Source: Yamagishiella unicocca (lineage: Eukaryota > Chlorophyta > Chlorophyceae > Chlamydomonadales > Volvocaceae). Taken from it: a stretch of DNA of 64,000 nt. Below, in pieces: positions 1-13,800 of the stretch; position 1 is the stretch's first letter, and each line of letters starts with the position of its first letter. Location of the stretch: assembly GCA_003116995.1 (NCBI GenBank), contig BDSL01000089.1, positions 62,001 to 126,000 on the forward strand. The letters run 5' to 3'. Made by a program: the position numbers and the translations under genes. The notes below the pieces were generated by a model. It saw nothing but the letters and a program-made list of their open reading frames with translations, had not been told where the DNA came from and searched no databases.

Positions 1-1794
1 AGTCTGGCACATGTTGAGTCATTTAAACAAAGCAGTAATATTACACGTGTGCTTGGAGTTATTAGCAATATGTGCGGCAACCTTGAAAGATGTTGTCCCT
101 TGTCCCCTGTTCGCTGAAACTGCCGCTGCAGTCCGTTTGGCTTGACCATTTATACTAGTATTAAGAACATACATAATATCGAGTTGGTGTGTGGATGCTT
201 TCGTTGTGTTGAAGATTGGCAAGGGCCCCTGGGTCGGCGGTCGCCCCTGGATCGGCGGCCAGGGTAGACCATTTTCGGCCACGCACCTTCTGACAATTGC
301 TTATTACTTATTACAGTGTAGGGTACTAATTCAGGTAAAACAGCGGGGGCTCGTGCCTGTGCATACCTTATCCGCGCACAGCACTAACTAACCTGAGATG
401 CCTGCAAACGCCATGGGCAGCCCCAAAGCAACTCAGTTCGCACATGGCTTGGCATGGCGCAATTGGAACCAAGGAGGCATTTTCCACTACATCTGCGCTG
501 GATACGGCACACAAGAGTACGGCAGAAGTACTGCCATCAAGCAAACACCGCAGAACTGGACCGATGAAAAGGGCCTTGCAGGTCGTCAGATAGGGCGGAG
601 GCCGGCACTGGCGCCAGCTCCAAAACTCCCACCGCTTCCCAATCCGGCTCCTGCGCTTACTTCTTTCCGAACTGAGACTTCGAACATCTGCATCACTACC
701 GTACCAACTGTATGTCACCGACCTACCACGAACCAACACACGGGCCGTTATGACCCGCCAAATCACATGCTCTGCCAGCTCCGACTCCGTCCCAGTGGTC
801 TTCGATGGGACCCATGCAGGTAATCAGTGTGGGTAGGGCCGACCCAAGCAATGCCCATCCCTTGCCGCCAAGGGGAGGGGATACCCGCCAGAGGGCACTG
901 CTGCTTCCGTACCCTACCAAACGGCTATATGGGTTAAATAAATACATAACTTTGAAACAAGTCAGCACTAAGTTGGTGCATAGCCGTCCGTACCAAACTT
1001 AGAAATGGGCATGGGTACTACCGCACTTCCCAAGACACCAGCTTAGGGACAAACTTAGAAATGGGCATGGGTACTACCGCACTTCCCAAGACACCACCTT
1101 AGGGACAGCTTAAACGAAGTCAATGGACTTATACACATAAGTAATGCCGTGGCAGCAGACCCAGATAGCTGGCCCATCTGCTGCCTTGAGTGGTGTGACA
1201 GTGTGCTACGCTCAGTCCCCCCAAAAGCGCCTGCTGTGTCGCCCGAGCAGGGGGGCTCAGGCTTGCTTCGCTCGACAACAACCCGCCATCCAGCCCGCCG
1301 CCCCAGCGGCCCTCGCATGGCCCTCTACACCGTTTTAGACAGGAAACCGTAACCTCGTCACGAACACCCATGCCAACACCAAGTGCGTGCGATTATTATT
1401 AGTAAGTTGTGTGAAAGGAAAACGCCACTTCGCCGAAAAAGGCAAAGCGACGAACATGAATTATTCGTAGTGCGGCGACGTGTAGTAAACGCCGCCTGCT
1501 GTGAGCCCGCCTCAGCGGCAAGACATCAGAAAGGCCTACAATCAATACATTATTGTACCTTAACATGACGGACAAGGAGTACCCACAAAGATATGAATCA
1601 GCGCAACCCTGCACCTGGGAACGACAGGGAAGACACGGAGACTATTACGTTCATAGACGCCTGCATCGATGCAAGCAAATGGATATTATAGGTATTTCTA
1701 CCCGAAATGGGATTTAGGCGTGTACGACTGTCCCAACAACTGCAGCACAAGTAAACGTCGACTCATACATTCATGCACGGAACTTTGATTTCCA
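1..1794. other. 3' flank of RLK-A, no gene recognised
   Basis: No coding sequence can be supported here. The stretch is diverged from, but recognisably similar to, the flanks downstream of RLK-B (about 31.9-33.48 kb) and RLK-C (about 53.76-55.69 kb), so the tandem duplication unit included this flank. Shared landmarks are a block near 105-140 that matches 53805-53850, and a block near 1400-1560 that matches 33030-33240. It holds a short 56-bp tandem duplication, listed separately. Open frames on both strands are short and not conserved between copies. Confidence 0.6.
994..1105. repeat. 56-bp tandem duplication
   Basis: Two nearly identical 56-bp units (994-1049 and 1050-1105) begin CAAACTTAGAAATGGGCATG. 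A related single sequence with ACTACCGCACTTCC lies near 45489-45515 inside an RLK-B intron, so the unit belongs to a dispersed repeat that was locally duplicated here. Confidence 0.8.
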
Positions 1795-4700
1795 TCATAT
1801 ACCATTTCGCACATCCAATGCGATGGAGGCATCGAGTATGGTCTGCAGCCTGACGACTATCTGGACGAAATCCGGTCGTCCGGATGGCTCCGGAGACAAA
1901 CATGCGGCTGCCAGCTCAGCGTAAGGCATGTGAAATGGTGATGTCATCATGTCCTGCATGAAGGGGAAAAGGGTGGCCACGGGGGCATGACTACGGCGGG
2001 TCTAAGACGGATTCTTGGTAAGATGGGTGCCTGTAGTGGATGGATTAGCTTCTTGCTTACTGGCCTGTACAGGATGGTTATCGTTCAAGGTTAGGAATCG
2101 CGCACGGTCCCACCGCTATCTACCAGCGCTACCGGTTCCTTTTCACATGCCTATGACAAACACGTGTTCCTACCCCGCCCCGTTCACCATTCAGACAGCG
2201 GGCAGGAGTAATCTAATCGCCCGCCAACTCACCGCCAGCAGTGCGATTCCCAGCGTCTGGTGCTGCTGCCCAAGCCCTTGATCCGGCCCCACGCCGGCTA
2301 GGGACGCGGCCCGTTCCAGCGGACAGCCATAGTACAGGTCCACCAGCATCACTCCAAACGACCAAACATCCGCTCTGGGTGAGGCCTTACCCTCTGACAG
2401 CACCTGCAGCAGGTAGGGTCCGGCGAGAGAGGAGATTCTGGTGCGGACGGATCGTTCTGAGGTGCACGCACGTGGTAGCAAGCCACAAGCAAGGTACGAG
2501 CCGAGGGTGGACATAGGGGAGCAACTAGCGGTGATCACGTTCCAAGCAAGCGCTCCATCCAGCAACAGGCAACGAACACGCAACTACAGGACCCCATCAC
2601 ACTGCAGCCCACTGCCGCGCTGCTTACATCCACGTCCCGCAACTGATTCTGCCTCCCCGCACCCAATTGCCCGCTAAATGCCCTCCCGCGCTGCTCGAAC
2701 CTGGCCCCGCGCATATCCTTCCTCGCACGCCAGTGTCACCCACCTCAATGTGTGAGAGGAAGTTCACGGGTTTCCTCTCATATCACCTCAACGTACCTCC
2801 CGTCTCCAGTGATTATGGACGCAACGAACCCCAACCCACCTCTGGCGCCATGTACGACGGAGTGCCATGGAACCTCCGCGATGCGTGGGTCGCGCCCTCC
2901 GACAGCGGCAGGCTCAGCCCGAAGTCCCCAACCTTGGCGGTCAGCCCGATTACCGCGTCGCCTTCACATGCCTCCTCGGCGTCTTCTTCCACCTTCCCAT
3001 CCGGCGCTTGAGAGCGGCGTGAGCCCGACACCAACAGCACATTATCTGCGTACCGGTAGGTAAGAGAGGAAACTCGTGGGCAGCGGTAGGTGGGCCGCGC
3101 CACCAGGCAGCAGCGGCGGGCATTGCTACATGAAAGCTGGTGAACTGACAGATCCTGTCGCACCAACCCTGCCACCTGCTAAGGACCCGAAGGCTCCGTC
3201 GTCACTCTCGACACGTGCGAGAAATGTCGATCCACCTTAACACCTACCCAGGTGCCCAGCAGACGTCGGAATACAGGTGTTTGGAGACATGGAGTCGCTG
3301 CTGGCCTCCTGCCCTGTCACCCACCTGGCTTGAGGTCTCCGTGTATGATGCGGCAGCTGTGCACGTGCCGCATGCCCTGCGCCACATCCAGAGCCAGCCG
3401 CAGTGCCAGCACCTCGAGGATGCCACCTCCACGGATGCCGCCGGCCATGCTGCAGCCTGTCATGGCGTACGTGCGTGCGTATCGATCGGGTGGGGCTCAT
3501 CGTGGGTGGCAGGATTGCGGTGGTCATGGGATCGATGCCCCGCGTCAGCCACCATGGAGTGCTGGATGGGCGCGAGCTGGTGGCGATGGGGGCTACTCGA
3601 CGGAAGGTGCGTTTCGATAGGCGGTACGGCAGGTGACGGCGGAGTGCCGTGCCGTACGGTGATTGCATCAGGTATGTAGGCCGCAAAAACGCCGTACGTC
3701 ATACGAAATTGGTAGGTCCTTCCTTAGGTCCTGGCATTGTGAAACCGCTGCTGGGTGACAGCAACTAAGCAGGCAGGTACAGTCATGCCGAACACCAAGC
3801 TGTGTATTGTAACTGCAAGCAGCTGCATCGGGGAGGCGACAGGGCCCTTCCGACATACCGGAGTGAACCAGACAGGCACTTGCTGGTTCCAGCCCACACA
3901 AGCAGCCGCCCGTACATCCCCGCACATTCCCCAACACGGTCATCTCTGGCACCCACAAGGTGCCCTACCCACCATGCATCCACCTACTCACTCCCGTCCG
4001 TACAGCCGTCCGTACACTCGTCCACCCGCGCCCCGCCTTCTTACCCAGGGCTTGACGCAAGGTGCCTCCGTTGCAGAGCTCCTGTACGATGTAGAGCTTG
4101 TAGTGGCCCGCCTCACCCAAGTCACCCGGGACTGAGGGATTATCGCCGGTTTCAGAAGTAGTTGGAGGTTGGTGTACGAGGGGCTGCAGGTCGTACGTGT
4201 ATGTGGCTGCAGCGGGAGGGGGTGTTGTACATACACATTGTGGGGAACAACGACAGTGGCGTCAGCCACGTAATAAACTAGTAGCCAGGCAAGCATGACA
4301 AACCTACGCAGCAGCCGGTTATTGCTCGGGTGGTTCCTTAAGACAGCGCCGCTAGCTAGCATCTTCATGGCAAGGCATCAAGCGAGAGGGATACATAAAC
4401 TCGGGCCCAGATTCGACAGCCCTGCAGCATCGTTAGCTTAGGTTACCAATTCGGAGCGCGAGCGAGTGTGGTGCTACAGGGCTGTCGAGTCTGGGGTGCG
4501 ACTGTGGTGTGGCGGCGGTGCAGTTGCTCCCACCCCAGCATGTCAGCCGGGGTAGATCTACCAGTGACAGAACAGTGGCAGACAGGAGACAAAACAGTCA
4601 GGCGCCGTTCCCTGAGTGAGGTGTGCCTGCTGGCGCTCCTCCATGCCACGCGCTGCTCACCCACGACGTTGGGGTGCTCCATACTCATCGAGATGGCCGC

Positions 4701-4871
4701 CTCCAGCACGATTCGGTGCTGCGGGTGGCCCTCCGTCCCCCCCATCGCGCCGTCCACAACCAGCACCTTGACAGCCACCGGAAGGCCGCGCCACATGCCG
4801 CAGTAGACCACGCCCAGCGCGCCGCATCCAATCACCGTGTGGACCTCAAGCTCGGGATCGCGGAGTTTGAT
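1795..4871 (-). other. RLK-A protein kinase domain (exons E17-E22)
   Basis: Six exons encode a complete kinase domain. E17 has the glycine loop GCGALGVVY and the lysine of PVAVKV, followed by the helix-C region ending MEHPNVV. E18 supplies IVQELCNGGTLRQAL (hinge side). E19 ends with the catalytic loop HGDLKP, completed across the junction as DNVLL in E20. E20 carries GDFGLS and the activation segment ending YMAPE. E21 begins VLSEGKASPRADVWSFGV (subdomain IX). E22 contains the PSGRPDF motif of subdomain XI. All catalytic residues expected for an active kinase are present. The HRD arginine is glycine (HGD), which predicts reduced dependence on activation-loop phosphorylation. Exon lengths 211, 162, 132, 206, 171 and 159 nt match copies B and C apart from small in-frame differences. 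Confidence 0.93.
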
Positions 4872-7800
4872 CTGCGAAGCGCGCGACACGATGAGACGAG
4901 CGAGAGAAGTAAACGGATAGGCTCCCATGGGTAATAATAATCTGTACTCCGGCCGAAGACTGGCGTGGTTATATGAATCCCCGGGATTTATACCGTCAGG
5001 CGCGCAGCTCTCAGATCTGAGGCTGCTAGGGATTAACCACGGCAGTTACGTTACCTATGCAAATTCTCTGTATATTTGGGGCCCCTATCCATGTACCAGC
5101 TCCTCCTGGACCCGCTGGCCTTTAGATGGGTATCAGCCATCCCGTGTCACAAGATCCCCTCGCTCTTTAGGGCCTTGGTTCCGCACTTCCCGGGCGGAGC
5201 ATTTAACCATCCATTGAGTCCTCCCAGTATGTACGAGTGGAACGTGGACACAGCTGAAGAGCCGTGCAATCCATGCTGCTCTACCCATACCAGGGCCCCC
5301 AGCAGACCCTTTCCCTCCCCGGTAAGCAAGCCGTTGGGTCAAAATCGAACCGACGATTGTGCATAAACAATCAGTGGTTAGGCATCAGGCGCCATCTTAG
5401 GGGATTCCCATCGCTTACACCTATCGTGCATAGCTCCCGAATCTACCTGGCACCTAGATAGCATGCATTGCTTGCCAGGGATCACCAGGGAATGCAGACA
5501 CTATCGCGTCTGGTATGTAACTATAATGTTGGATGCGCAACAGCCATCCAAAATGAATGATAAGAAGAACGAAAGGGAAGACGCTGTCAAAATGTGTGCC
5601 ACCCAAATGGACGAAGTAATGGGTCTGATCTGTGCCAAATGCCTAGATAGGCTAGGCCTCGTTATTACCTGTAAATTCTGGATGGCACCATACATGCCAC
5701 GCTGGCCATCAGGAACGGCCTGACCAGCATTGATCTGCTTTTTTGACAGTGTCGTCATAATGCTGCCTTTTGGGCTGTGCGATTGGCCATCTTTCACCTT
5801 CTTCCGTAGCTTCTCGAAGTAGGCCTGCACGCACGGCAGCAAGCGTGCGGGCGAAAAGCGGTGTTGCGGGTTTCAGGAAAAGACACAGGCCCAGACCTAT
5901 GTCAATGTAACCGACGGTTATTGGCTATAATCCCCTAACACGCCAACGCAAAGAAGACACCTTAGGCTATGGTAACCGAATAAGGCCGTAATGCGCCGGC
6001 GCACCGTTCCCCAGCAGGTACACGAATACATACCGATTGATAATGATCGATAATGCTGTTGATACTACTAGGGCCGCAAATTTGGCCGATCAGGGACTAG
6101 TTGAATCCAACCGAGCAGCGCTTGGGACAGAATCGGTAAACGTACGCGCCTTACCTTCATCTGCTCCACGGCGGCTTCCTCGCTCTCGATCCCTAGGTAA
6201 GGCAGCTGTGCCATCGATTCCACCGTTGTCGACTTCGCTTCGGCAGTGCAATCGGCGGCGCCTTGCTGACACCACTGTTCCTCAGCCGCCGTCTCGGCCG
6301 TACAAGTTTGCTCCGTCAACACCTGTGCGACGGCAATCCATACGTTCGTCATCACCGGCGATGGAAGCTACCCTGGCCGCCTTGGACATTGAGGCGGGGC
6401 CGCAATATCGTACGTCGGATCCACATGCATTTATGCATGTCACACACATCAGACATGCCCCTTTCTCACACACATCAGACATGCCCCTTTCTCACACACA
6501 TCAGACATGCCCCTTTCTAGGATACCACGCACGCAGAGGTGCCCCTTTTGTTTAGTGTTTACACACGCTTTCCAGGGGCGGATGGGGGACACTTTGCTGC
6601 TGGTCAAGCATCTTCCCTAAGTCAGGCTCGTGAGCAGGTCGCCATGCGGTGACCGCTTGCGCTGCTGTAGGCACGGCGGACATTGCGGTTCACCACCCAC
6701 CTCCGTAGCGCCCATGCAGCCTGTTGCCTTGTTTCCAGGGGTCCCTTCAACAAAGTGCCGTGCATGTAGCGTCAGTGCAACTGACGACGCTGCCCCTGCG
6801 CAGCTCATCTCGCCCTGCCTTGCAAGCTCCAGCGCCAATGGTTCCGCCATGCACCGACCTGATGGTGATGACAGGTCTGCAGCAGCAGTGCGAGGTGCGG
6901 ACTGCCGGAACATGCTCGATACTGACAACACCGTCATACGGGGCTTGAAGACGTCTCCATAGCTGAGGGATTCCGCTGCTAATTGACCTTTTGCGGCTCC
7001 CTTTTCCCGTGAGGAAGACGTTTCGGCGGACTGCGTCACGCAAACCAACGGGCCCACCGCCTTTCTCCTCTGACGCGACCTCCTGTACACAACGATGAGG
7101 CCAATTACGGCAGCGGCCAGCAGCAGGGCACCGAAAACTGCGGACAACACGCTGACTACCGGAACCACCCAGGCGGGCCGACCGCCATCGTTGGGTTCAG
7201 GCGGCAGGTCGACGCTACTTGTTTGGAGGCGATCGGTGCCGAAGCCGCCACCCGGGGCTGATAGTAGTGGAATTGCAGGGCTGGGGCTGGGTGGGTTGGG
7301 GTGACGGAGAGTAGGCTCGATTAGTGGAGTTGCAGGGCTGGGGCTGGGTGGGTTGGGGTCAAGAGGAGGAGGGTCCATCGTGACGTTGACGTCTAAGCCT
7401 GCGTGGTGGTACGTACGAGGGGAGCGATCGACAGTGAATAGATTAGCGCATGCCGGAAATGTTGGGTCGCGGACGGGTGCCGTGTAGGGAGTGCTTTTGG
7501 CCGCGAGGCCGTCGCCCTGCTAGTACATGTCTGCATGTTGTTTGACTAGCCGACCCGCGCCGGCCTCGGTGCAGGTCACATCGCTTCCACGCAAGGTCCA
7601 AGACTGTGACCTAGTGCCGCTGGGGGACAGTGTCAAACCGCCGGCTCGCAATACAAGTCAAGTTGTATCACTATCCTTGTCATGCCTCGTTGAAGAGCCG
7701 TCTCTTCGACCTCGTAAAGGGTGTACCCCTACCAACAGCTCGCTCTGAAGACGTTGCTGGAAGCAATTGCGGTTGTCCGTTTGCGCGACCCTTACGTACT

Positions 7801-10800
7801 TACCAGCAAGCTCGCCGTACGGAAGGTCGAGTGGCGGGTGCGACAAGAGGTTCGCGCTGGGCGGCGCATCCTGCGGGAGCTTGTACGTGATCGTCACGTT
7901 GGTGCCCGTCCAGCCGTAGTGCCTCGCCACCGCCAAAACCAGCACGCCGCTGTTGTAATCGTATGACAGCACCTGCGTAAGCGGATATCGCAAATTGAAG
8001 GCTTGCGTGGTTGATGACCAATGCGTATCAAGAAAGCACACTTGTTAATGTACGGTTAATTTACCATCACGAACGGCAAAAACACGGGATTTGCCGCCTA
8101 AAACTGTCTGTGGTCTCTGTAAGATGTGTATATCGCAGACACCGCGAGATCGAGACGCTAGATTCTGGAACTGGTCCGTACTCCCATACATGCATTGCGT
8201 CATTTGTTGGCCAGGTTTGGCGTCCCCGCCGCAAGCCTTCGAGGGAAATGCATACCTCCCGACCACGGCGCACCTCCAGATGGTAGCGTTACTAAGCAAT
8301 GGTAAACATGTCAAGACACGGCCGTGCATTTTGCAAACGCATGCAGGGCGCTAGCTGAGCCCGCCCAGGATGTGCTGAGTGACCGGACCACTCCGTTGGC
8401 AATACCCATCGTGTCGTTCCTGCCCTAATCAACAACCTCGCCGGACACCTTCACCGCACACGGTAGCGACCTGCTGCTGATGTATGTGCCGCTCGCCGCG
8501 AAGTGATGCATACATCAGCGCCAGCTCAGCAGCACGTACTGCTATTGCAAGCTCCGGGTGGGCTTCACCGAGAGCAGCGAGCTCCTTCAATCGACGCATG
8601 CCGCCCTCAAGGGAGCCCTGCGCACCTGTGACGCGGAGGCGAAGTTCAGCAAGGCTGCCATCGTGGTGTCGGTGTACGGCGGCGACGGCGGCGGCGGCGG
8701 CGGCGACGGAGGCAGCGGTGGCGGGGACGGTGGTGGTGGCGGTGATGGCGGCAGTGGCGGTGATGGCGGTTGCGTCGGCTGCTGTGGCGGCAGCGTTGGC
8801 GCGGTCAGGAAGGGTGTTGATGAGCCTGCACGCGGCAGCACCAGGAGGTAGAGATTACGATGATTGATGTAAATGCGTGCGTTCCAAATTGCAAGAGCTG
8901 AGGATCTGGGAGTCGAGGAGCTGATGAAGGAATGTTGTGGGCAGCTGATCAGTTCGGTGTTCGGTTCCTGTCGTGCCCCCGACATCAGAAAGCCGGCCCG
9001 CAGCTGCGGCTGCAGCCCCGATAGTCCAAACGGTGCTTCCTTTACTATGCCTTGCTTGCGATCTGGATGCGTCTCGGTTTTCCTGTCCTTATGGTTCTCT
9101 TACCATCGGTTGTGCCACCTATAGGCAGAGAACCACCGTTTGGGCCAAGAAAAGGCGGAAAGAGGCCTGAAAGCCCACCGATCAACCGGCGCACTGCTGC
9201 CCAGCGAGCTGGCCTCTGCGCTGATACCAGCCAATCACCCGGAGTAGCTGCTGCAGTCCACAGCGGCCGCCCCTGCTGAAGTTTCTTCCTCGCTTCCCTC
9301 AAACGCCGCCGCCCCTCGTTCGCCCCTTCCTGCTGAAGTCTGTCTAGCTGGTGCTGCCGCTGCGCCGCCGCCGCCGCCGCCATGGCGTGAGGCGCGTGAT
9401 GTAGCAGTACGGCGGCGGCCAGCGCGCGCCACTCCTGCTCCGGAACCACCAGCGTCACATTATCCAGCACAAGGCGAGGCCCGATCGGGATGACGTAGCC
9501 GCCGTCTTCAGCCGGGGGTGGACTTGGGGTGAGGATGTTGTCGAGTCGTTCCTGGCGGGGATAACGAATCCTTCCGCCAATCCTGTGACATGCCCGCATC
9601 ATAGCATTCAATGCGACAATGGAGTTACCAGGGCGGGCTGAAGTCGCTCGCGATTGTTAGTCACGTATATGCTTGTATGCAGTAGGCAGCTGGCTGTGAG
9701 CCACAGCCGCGCAAGCAAGCCGTCTCCATTTCTAATGTATCACGCCCGTATGCCATGACGGTCACTGCTGCATGGAACGAGTGCAACGTACGTGTGCTTC
9801 GATCGGCAACATGCGCTGACCGTGTATCCGTCGGTGGCAGCTTTTGCTACCGGTAGTGGACATGCATGTGTATGTGGTCCCAATAATGTTTCATCGGTTG
9901 GAGGTTTGTGGCTGTGTCGAGGCCTAGAGGACGTCCGAATGTGTGTTCGACGTCGGACTTGCTGCCATTAAGATGGCTCGCTCTTACTCTAACCGGTAGT
10001 CCTCACTACCACCAAGTTTGGACTTGGACCGATACACATGATTTTCCGATGAAGCTTGCATGACGGGCGTGAGGAAAGCCCGTGTACTAGGAAGCTTGCA
10101 TGTCTGGGGGACGGTATGACGTAGAGCTCGCATCCCTACCACGGACCGACATTTATAACCCGCCCATGCATTGTCATCGGAAGGGGTGAATTACTGAATT
10201 TCCCCTCCAGCCCCGAACCTCATTTTCTGGGTCGCTACCCCCACGGCCACTTTTACACAGGTACGCGCCTGTCGCACTCGAAGAACCACAACGGTAGGGA
10301 GCTATTGCTCCAAGCTGCGTCCTCCGGCCTGACTGCGGGTGGCTGAGGTGTGGCGCCGCTTACTATGTCGGGCGGCAGGTCCAGCGGGTAAACGCCTCCC
10401 GGCGCCAGGTTGTACAGAACCAGGTTTCGGAGCGTAATGCCCCGCACAAGCTTGCTCCGGTCGATTGCGCCCTGGAGGGGGGATTAAAAGCGCCACCGTA
10501 AACTCTCAAAAATGAGGTTATCCAGTCCAGGTCCGTTGCCCCGGATCGGAGGCGTAGAAATTACGCAGCAGCCTAAAGGGTTACCTATCGACAGTGGATT
10601 GCTATCGCTGTATTAAGAAAGGCAGACTATCGTTATATGTAAAGGAAAGTGTCGCTTACTACGTGAAAGCGAGCAGTGCGTGCGTCTCGCTGTATGTTTC
10701 GAAGTATGTAGAGCTGGGCCTATGAGACAGCACCACTTAGACCACAAGCCGCCAAAAAGACACTAGTATTCCGAAAATGAACGCCGTTGTGGACGAGCCG

Positions 10801-13800
10801 GTAGCGCTCTTGCACTAACCTGTCGCGCGATCGACTACGTCTTGTTGCATATATACACTGCACTACTCCCACCTATCGCTACGTGCCTACCCTGAGGTCC
10901 ACAAAGGCTCGTGCCCCCATGAGCTCCTGCGGGTAACCGGCGATGACACATGTGTCGGGAGCCCCCAGCGGGTCCTGGTTATTATTTATGAACTTGTTGG
11001 GCTTGTCGTACGCTGCCGGCTGGGGGATAGATTCGTCATCGTGCCTGTATAATGGTTTAGACGTGGGGGGCCGGGAGTGCGTGTTGTAAGAAGCAAGTCG
11101 CCAGCAGCTCGGGCATAACGCTGTGAAAATCATCAGAGGCGAAGATAGGTGAGGTAGGCGATGAGGTAGATCGATCACCCCCGGTAACTACTCGCAAATC
11201 CCATCTTCTGTATGTCCGTATCAATGACCCCATGCAATTACGCAACCCTATACACATGACCCCATATATACACATGAATGATGACGCAGCATACATGACC
11301 CCATACACGTGCAGACCAAGCAAGCGATATACGTGCAGACCAGGCATACATGCGATAGCGAATGAACGTCTTGCTATCAACGCACGTTGGAGTGCAGTAA
11401 AGGGGGGTCATTACAGGCGCCGGGCCGCAGAAGTCCAAATTAGTTAGTGCGTCCCCGAGACGGGGTATCAAAGCAACCATGGTGGGTCCCTGCGGCCAGA
11501 GGCAGCGAGCAACGACACAGCCGGCGGCACGTACGTGCAGCGAGGGCATCCGTTACTAAAGCAAGGGGGGCTCACAGAAGCGGTTGACGCGCAAATCGGC
11601 GCGGCGGCGGGCTAGGGACAGCATACATGCCATGCCGGAAGGTTGCGTGCTGGGGGGAACCCACCCTCCTCGTCTCTGCAGCTGAGGCCCTGGAGGGAGG
11701 GGCTCAAATGCCATACTCGATGCCGTACATAGATACACACTAGTTAGCCGGTAATTTTGACACGCACCCACTGCAGCACCGCCTCCTTGTCCCCGCCGTG
11801 GAGCAGCAGCGGCGGCCACACTAGGGACTTGTTCAGCAGAGGGACGGCGGCGCCGGGCAGCGACTGGAATCTGCTGGTGGACAGCAGCGTGCAGTTCAAC
11901 AAGGAAACCTGTGCACGTGGGGTAGGCCAGCAGATAGGGGGGTGGGTTGGTGTAGGGCGGGGTTCGTTGCGGATCGCTCGCTGCCTGCAAGCAAGTAGTA
12001 AGGATAAGGCGTCCTTCCCTACTTCCTCGCTGGGGAGGGTCAGTGCGTAGGTGGGCCAGAGTGTAGCCAGGGGGACGTCAGGTGGGTCGGTGTACGATGT
12101 GTCAGTATGTAGTAGGGTTGCCAATGGGCGGTCAGCAGCTGACAGGCAACAGACAGCGAGGTAGCAGATAACAGCAGACATGTAATGAAGACGAGCGCCA
12201 GCCACATGCCGCGTCTACATCCGCGCCTGCTGACTCACCATGTCCCCCACGAACACCTCTTCCAGTTCTAGCTGCCCCTCGGAATTCACACTTCCCGCCG
12301 GTTGATTGTCCTGAATCTGCAAGGTAGGGGAGGAACGGTGTGCTAATGTACCGCTCGCTCAAACAGCCGCGAGGTGGATTGGATGGTGGACACGGGTGAC
12401 GCGGATGAATGAGGCCACAGGCAGGTTGGTTGATTGGCTGGTTGGTTGATTGGCTGGCTGCTGGTTGCTTGGCAGGTGACAGTACATAGACGGCGAGGGA
12501 GCCTGCTGAGGCAAATCACGGCCAACACCCGATGAGCTGCTGTTGCTGCTGCTCAATGCACATTGATGCATACTGGTAAAATCACACTTGCCGGACATTA
12601 ACCCTACCTATCGCCAGCTGGCGTTCCGGGAGACGCAGACTTCTCTGTAAGAGAAGGCTAGTTCTTGGACGAAGTACGGCACAGCCGTACTCCGTCTTAT
12701 TGATAACTAGGCTGATCCCGCTTTCAGCGGTATCCGCCGTAGTATAACATTATCATAGTATATTCCTAGTTGTCCCTAATAGTTGATTCCAACATGAACG
12801 ACGGGAACCTGCCGGCCCCTGCAGCCATTATTCAGCAGCAGCTACCGGGGCTGCGGCGGGATCCACCGCAACAAGAAGCTATCGTAGCTGCTAATAATTA
12901 CACATTAGCACAGACGGTTAAGGCGCAAGCCAGAGCCGAGTTTGAGATGCGATGCCGCAAGCCTGTGGATATCGCGGGCCCGGATAGGCCTCGCAGCTTG
13001 CAGGAGGAGTTCGACCACACCTTCCTGCTTGGCAGCAAGCTTTGGTCAATCATAAAACTCGTGGACGCGGTGAAGCCTTTTCTGCCGGCGGAGGCACTCC
13101 CTGTCGTCGAAGTCATCACGCAGGAGGCCGTCGCCGGATCACGGCTGGTCGACGTATACCGAGCAGCCAGCGAAGCAGGAGCCAGGTGCAGCACATTGCA
13201 CACGGAAGTGCGCTCGGCCTACTACCAGGACCGCGTAGGGCTGGCGCTCCAGCCTACCCCGGAAGTCGAGACCGGAGCGATCCGCCTGTTCGACCTCGAT
13301 CACACCGTCTACAAGCAAGCGTGCAAAGAGGTGAAGAGCGTTAAGGGTATCGACCCGCGCGCCGAACCGCGGCCACCGCCCGTAGCAGAAGCCAGGAAGC
13401 GCCAGCGCGGTTTAGGTGGAGGTCGCGGCGGCGCAGCACAAGGGCAATATGGCCAACCTGCGCCCCAGCAATATTACAACCAGCCCCCTCCCCCGCAGCA
13501 AGCACAGCGCGGCCGGGGCCGGGGACACTATTGACGCGATGTACAGGAAAACTACGTAGGATTGCGTCAGGAATGAGCTAGATACTGATTCGGGGCCGTT
13601 GACGATATTTACAGTAACGCAGTGAAATAGAAGCTCGCGACGAAATCGCTGAGATGCTCGCAATAGCGGTTCGAGCGTAGCTTGCTCACCCGTTGCTAGA
13701 GCTTTTACTTACTGGCCACGACCGTAAGAAGCCATTCGCGCTAGATTCGGCCAATAGAGAGCCAATCGCGCTTGAGTTGGCGTAGTAGCAGTTCGCGCTG

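Noticed and set aside
6447..6524. Possible CRISPR-like array
   Set aside because: Units are contiguous 26-bp tandem copies without unique spacers, inside an intron of a eukaryotic gene.
8558..8867. Plus-strand Gly-rich frames (GGGGGDGGSGG), also at 40229 and 62300
   Set aside because: They are the antisense of the Ser/Pro-rich ectodomain exon of the receptor kinases.
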